From Nitriliruptoria bacterium (GTDB lineage Bacteria; Actinomycetota; Nitriliruptoria; Euzebyales; Egibacteraceae), in NCBI GenBank assembly GCA_003553565.1, contig PWER01000076.1, positions 1 through 34,427 on the forward strand: DNA of 34,427 nucleotides, given 5' to 3'. Positions within the stretch are counted from its first letter, which is position 1. Each line of letters starts with the position of its first letter. Of the stretch, positions 31,019 through 34,427 are shown piece by piece. The translations under genes were made by a program, and so were the position numbers. The notes beneath the pieces are model-generated. The model was not told where the DNA came from. It did not search any database and was given only the letters and a program-made list of their open reading frames with translations.

Positions 31019-31307
31019 GTTGCGCCTGCAGCGCAGCGAGCTTGTCGGCGCCGGTCTGCTCGGGCTTGTCGGTGCGCACGTCCAGCTTGGCGACCACCGA
31101 TACGCGCGGGGCCGTGGCGAGCACCGCGTCGCAGGCGGCTCGCAGGGCGGCGACGCACTCCTCCCAGGAGCCCTCCAGCAGCGTGCCGCTGGCGTCGGTC
31201 GTGGCGCGCACCCCGGTGGCCTCGGCGGCATCGACCGCGCGCGCCACCTCCTCGGACACGCTCGCATCGCCGGTGCCGATCGGGGTCACCGAGAACCAGG
31301 CCAGCAT
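31005..31307 (-). CDS. MTH1187/YkoF-family thiamine-binding protein
   Basis: A 100-residue single-domain protein of the MTH1187 (thiamine-binding, PF01910-type) family: MLAWFSVTPIGTGDASVSEEVARAVDAAEATGVRATTDASGTLLEGSWEEC, then VVAKLDVRTDK. These proteins form tetramers of a ferredoxin-like fold and bind thiamine or related small molecules; the cellular role is not established. ATG 31307 follows GAGGAG. It lies 27 bases after the ppx/gppA stop and 52 bases before the small membrane peptide, so it is probably in the eno-to-ppx operon. Confidence 0.85.
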   Translation of the reverse strand: MLAWFSVTPIGTGDASVSEEVARAVDAAEATGVRATTDASGTLLEGSWEECVAALRAACDAVLATAPRVSVVAKLDVRTDKPEQTGADKLAALQAQRSPR

Positions 31308-31334
31308 GGTGTCTCCTCTCTGTGACGGAGCGCG

Positions 31335-32255
31335 TCAGGTGTCGAGCCCTGCGAGCAGGCTCAGGGCGAGGCCATCGAGGATGTCGGCCTCGCTGACCAG
31401 GGTCTCGGAGGTCCCGAGCAGGTCGAGCGCCTCGCGCAGCACGATCGCGCCGCCGACGATCACGTCCTCGCGGCCGGCAGCCATCGGGCCGAGCTCGGCG
31501 CGCTCGGCGGCGGTCATGGCCGCCAGGCGGTCGGTGAGCGCCGCGACGGCGTGGCGGGGCAGGCACGTGCCGTGGATCCGTCCCGGGTCGTAGCGGGGCA
31601 GGTCGAGGTGGAGCGCCGCGAGCGTCGTGACGGTGCCGGCCACGCCGACCACGGTGCGGGCCGTCGCGGCCCCGGTGTGCGCCACGGCCTCGTCCAGCTC
31701 GGTGCGCGCGACCTCGCGGGCGGCCTCCAGGGACTCACGCGAGGGCGGGTCGTCGGGCAGGCACCGCTCGGTGAGCCGCACGCAGCCGATCTGGCGGCTG
31801 GCGAGCGCCTCGGGCTCGCGCTGGCCGACGATCAGCTCGGTCGATCCACCGCCGATGTCCAGCACCACATAGGGGGGATCCCCACCCACCGACCGCGTGG
31901 CGCCGGCGAAGGCGGTCCGCGCCTCCTCGTCGCCGGTGAGCACCTCCGCCTGCACGCCGGTGCGCGCCGCGACCCCGTCCAGGAAGCGCTGGCGGTCCGC
32001 GGCATCGCGGATCGCGCTGGTCGCCGCGATCCGGCAGCGCCCAGCGCCGAGGCCCAACGCCCGGTCGTGGTAGTCGCCGATCACGTCGACGGTGCGCGCC
32101 AGCGCCGCATCGTCGAGGCGCCCGGTGCGGTCGACGCCGTAGCCCAGGCGCGTCACCCGCATCTCACGCTCGACGGTCGCCAGCGGGCTGCCCTCCTGCG
32201 CCACGAGCAGCCGCGTCGAGTTGGTGCCGCAGTCGATGGCGGCCACGCGCGTCAC
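31335..32255 (-). CDS. Exopolyphosphatase / guanosine pentaphosphatase (Ppx/GppA family)
   Basis: A 306-residue member of the ASKHA superfamily. It starts VTRVAAIDCGTNSTRLLV (phosphate-1 motif), has ATSAIRDAADRQRFLDGV, EVLTGDEEARTAF, the phosphate-2 motif YVVLDIGGGSTELIVG, and VGVAGTVTTLAALHL with DVIVGGAIVLREAL (adenosine motif). The short length fits the actinobacterial Ppx1/GppA forms lacking the C-terminal HD domain. It hydrolyses polyphosphate or pppGpp; which is uncertain. GTG 32255 overlaps the DUF501 stop (GTGA) and is preceded by GGAGG, so it is translationally coupled. It shares a theme with phoU elsewhere in the window, though not an operon. Confidence 0.9.
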   Translation of the reverse strand: MTRVAAIDCGTNSTRLLVAQEGSPLATVEREMRVTRLGYGVDRTGRLDDAALARTVDVIGDYHDRALGLGAGRCRIAATSAIRDAADRQRFLDGVAARTGVQAEVLTGDEEARTAFAGATRSVGGDPPYVVLDIGGGSTELIVGQREPEALASRQIGCVRLTERCLPDDPPSRESLEAAREVARTELDEAVAHTGAATARTVVGVAGTVTTLAALHLDLPRYDPGRIHGTCLPRHAVAALTDRLAAMTAAERAELGPMAAGREDVIVGGAIVLREALDLLGTSETLVSEADILDGLALSLLAGLDT

Positions 32256-32872
32256 CCGGCCACCTCCGCGGTGGCGGTCCCGTCCTCGTGCAGCGTCGCG
32301 CAGGGACCCGAGCACGGCATCGGCTCGACCCGCTGCGCGACCCAGGCACCCACCGGGTTGTCACCGGTGGCCAGGTGGTGGGCGTACAGCGCGTGCAGGC
32401 ACTTCACGCGTCCGGGCATGCCGCCGGCGCTGGGGTCGTCGGGCACCGGCGGGCCGAGGCGGTCGCGCGCCGCCAGGTAGCGCTCGTGCGCGTGCTGGTA
32501 GGCCGCGGCGAGGTCGGGGTCGGTGGCGAGTCGCTCGGTGAGCCCGGCCATCGCGCCCTCGGACTCCAGCCGCGCGCACGCCTTGCTCGCCAGCGGGCAG
32601 GCCAGCCAGAACGTGGTGGGAAACGGGGTGCCGTCCTCGAGGGCGGGGTCCACGCGCAGCACGGCCGGCAGCCCCCAGGCGCAGCGGGCCGCGGCGGCGA
32701 CCCGTCCGCGCAGCGGGCGTCCGATCATGGCCGCGCCGCGCGCGCGGTCAGCGCCGTCGAGCTCGGGGCGAGCGAGCGCCGCGTCGTCGCTGGCGTCGGG
32801 TGGCGGTCGCAGCGCGTCCTCGGCGGTGCCCTGCGGCGGCGGGTCCGGGGTGGCGTGGGAGTGCTCGGGCAT
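32252..32872 (-). CDS. DUF501 family protein
   Basis: A 206-residue protein. The conserved DUF501 core begins at about residue 50 (MIGRPLRGRVAAAARCAWGLPAVLRVDPALEDGTPFPTTFWLACP) and ends RVKCLHALYAHHLATGDNPVG...EPMPCSGPCA, with cysteines and histidines that could bind a metal. The first 48 residues are low complexity; the ATG at 32872 has no clear ribosome binding site, so translation may begin later, for example at the internal ATG coding for residue 49. Function is unknown; in actinobacteria it sits between ftsB and ppx/gppA. Here a GNAT gene separates it from ftsB, with a 99-bp gap upstream. Confidence 0.85.
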   Translation of the reverse strand: MPEHSHATPDPPPQGTAEDALRPPPDASDDAALARPELDGADRARGAAMIGRPLRGRVAAAARCAWGLPAVLRVDPALEDGTPFPTTFWLACPLASKACARLESEGAMAGLTERLATDPDLAAAYQHAHERYLAARDRLGPPVPDDPSAGGMPGRVKCLHALYAHHLATGDNPVGAWVAQRVEPMPCSGPCATLHEDGTATAEVAG

Positions 32873-32899
32873 GGGGCCAGCGTCGCCGCCCGCGGCGCC

Positions 32900-32926
32900 C
32901 GCGGCAACCGCGGCAACCGCGGCAAC
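32900..32926. repeat. Three tandem copies of a 9-bp unit
   Basis: CGCGGCAAC repeated at 32900, 32909 and 32918, with a related copy (CGCGGCGCC) just before. It lies in the 99-bp gap upstream of the DUF501 gene, where the ribosome binding site would be expected a little further on. Confidence 0.8.
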
Positions 32927-32971
32927 CGCGCGACGATGGTCGACCGCGAGCGTCAGGCCAGCGGCGGCTGG

Positions 32972-33493
32972 CTAGCGCGTCAGGCGCAGCGGCAGGTGAG
33001 GGATGCCCGCCCAGGTGAAGCGCTCGCCGTCGGGGACGAACCCGAAGCGCGTGTACCAGTCGACCAGGTGCTCCTGGGCCTTGCAGGCCACCGACTCCTC
33101 GGTGCAGGCCAGCGCTCGGCGCACCACCGCCGCGCCGACGCCGGCGCCGCGCCAGGCAGGGTGGACGACCACGCGCCCGAGGGCGGCATCGGCGCCGGGC
33201 GCGGCGGCGGGCGCGGCGACCAGGCGAGCACCGGCCACCACGACCCGGTCGGTGCCCGCGATCGGCGAGCCCTGCGCCGGTGCACCCGGCGACGGCACCG
33301 CCTCGTACCACACCTGCGTGACGCCCGGAGCCAGATCGCGGTGGTCAAGCTCGGGGTCGATCGCCTGCTGCTCGACGATGAAGACGTCGACCCGCAGCGC
33401 CAGCAGCGCGTACAGGGTGGCGGCGTCCAGGTCGGAGCCGGCGGCCACCTTCGGGGTCAGCTGCCCGGTGACCGGATCAGTCGGTGCGCTCAC
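32972..33493 (-). CDS. GNAT-family N-acetyltransferase (ElaA-like)
   Basis: A 173-residue acetyltransferase. The ElaA-like opening, LYALLALRVDVFIVEQQAIDPELDHRDLAPGVTQVW, precedes the acetyl-CoA loop GRVVVHPAWRGAGVGAAVVRRAL and ends LVDWYTRFGFVPDGERFTWAGIPHLPLRL, as in ElaA. The substrate is unknown. The GTG start at 33493 overlaps the ftsB stop (GTGA), so the two are translationally coupled. It separates ftsB from DUF501 in an otherwise conserved actinobacterial cluster. Confidence 0.9.
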   Translation of the reverse strand: MSAPTDPVTGQLTPKVAAGSDLDAATLYALLALRVDVFIVEQQAIDPELDHRDLAPGVTQVWYEAVPSPGAPAQGSPIAGTDRVVVAGARLVAAPAAAPGADAALGRVVVHPAWRGAGVGAAVVRRALACTEESVACKAQEHLVDWYTRFGFVPDGERFTWAGIPHLPLRLTR

Positions 33494-34001
33494 GGGTCCT
33501 CGTCGTCCTCGGGGAGCTGCTGGGGCAGCTCGCTGTCGCTCGCGTCCTCCTCGGCGTCGCCGAGCAGCCCCAGCGCCTCTCCGAGCCGGCGCCACCAGGG
33601 GTCGTCGTCGGGTGTGGCGGCGGCGTCGTCGCTCTCCTGCTCGCTGGCCAGCGTGCGAGGATCCTCCTCGGGGCGCTGGACGACGTAGGGGATGTCGCCG
33701 GGGCGCACCAGGCCGAGGTCGCGCGCCAGCAGCTCGATCTCGTCGGGGTCCTCGAGGCGCTCGCGCCGCTCCTCGAGCTCGTCGACCTCGGTGGCGAGCT
33801 CGGCTCGGCGCTCCTCGAGCTCGGCGATGCGCTCGCGCTGCTCCAGGTAGCGCTGGGCGGGCGTGGCCGCCACCAGCGCGATGATCAGCAGCAGCGCGGC
33901 CAGCGCCAGTGCGTAGGGGCGCTGCCCGCGGACCAGGGCCGCGGGCAGCAGGGACCGTCGCCAGCGCCGGCTGGCGCTCGCGCGCCGGCGACGGTCTGTC
34001 A

Positions 34002-34002
<1 letters not shown>
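33490..34002 (-). CDS. Septum formation initiator / FtsB (DivIC) family protein
   Basis: A 170-residue bitopic division protein. A basic cytosolic N-terminus (about 1-28) is followed by one membrane segment (about 30-46, YALALAALLLIIALVA) and an extracytoplasmic coiled coil (about 50-90, LEQRERIAELEERRAELATEVDELEERRERL), then the FtsB-type DPDEIELLARDLGLVRPGDIPYVV. The tail is acidic. FtsB links FtsL and FtsQ at the septum. The ATG at 34002 overlaps the eno stop by one base (TGATG), giving translational coupling; a TTG one codon earlier is possible. Placement after eno is the usual actinobacterial arrangement. Confidence 0.9.

Positions 34003-34427
<425 letters not shown>

Overview
The window is very GC-rich, densely coding DNA from an actinomycete-type bacterium. 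The lineage call rests on gene families typical of Actinobacteria: a DUF4032 kinase-like protein, the SCO1664-like / DUF3090 / MSMEG_4193-like phosphomutase trio, the eno-ftsB-DUF501-ppx/gppA cluster, a PIN-PhoH protein, a GlnR-type operator before glnB-glnD, many GTG starts and -10 boxes of the TANNNT type. A deep-branching actinobacterial class (for example Nitriliruptoria-like) is possible but cannot be settled from the sequence alone. I see no insertion sequence, integrase, prophage or CRISPR array. This is core chromosome, cut inside a gene at each end.

Layout. 1-2028 (-): enoyl-CoA hydratase (incomplete) and a DUF4032 kinase-like protein. 2193-4286: phoU (+) converging on phoH (-) across a perfect palindrome. 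4561-6284 (-): a cis-prenyltransferase and an Fpg/Nei glycosylase; then greA (+) converging on arginine deiminase (-). 8385-11310 (+): an NfeD - flotillin - DUF2993 membrane operon. 11358-14006: a NarL/LuxR response regulator and a membrane histidine kinase (both -) with a small receiver-like gene on the opposite strand between them. 14169-17465 (-): a two-gene fatty-acid beta-oxidation operon (thiolase, then multifunctional enzyme) behind a TetR-like operator. 17627-18829 (-): threonine dehydratase. 18939-19625 (+): a membrane protein of unknown function. 19648-21651 (-): the histidine phosphatase / DUF3090 / SCO1664 operon. 21846-23249 (+): fumC, sharing its stop site with glnD. 23246-26100 (-): glnB-glnD. 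26244-27452 (-): an NYN nuclease-like protein with two LOTUS domains. 27621-27703 (+): tRNA-Leu(UAA). 27800-29466 (+): two proteins of unknown function and a universal stress protein. 29518-30758 (-): Nudix and VOC proteins. 30855-34427 (-): eno (incomplete) - ftsB - GNAT - DUF501 - ppx/gppA - thiamine-binding protein - a 32-residue membrane peptide.

How the genes work together. Nitrogen signalling (GlnR site, PII, GlnD), phosphate and polyphosphate handling (PhoU, Ppx/GppA), beta-oxidation (enoyl-CoA hydratase, FadA/FadB-like pair) and the fumarate step of the TCA cycle form the metabolic part. Many starts overlap the previous stop as ATGA or GTGA, implying translational coupling. Several genes have a TANNCT box placed so close to the start codon that leaderless transcripts are likely; a downstream GCCG often follows the box. 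The less charted items are the NYN-LOTUS protein, the receiver-like gene inside the two-component locus, the hidden 32-residue membrane peptide, a 25-bp repeat array filling a divergent promoter region, the glnD locus without a conventional full-length start, and a bldA-like tRNA.
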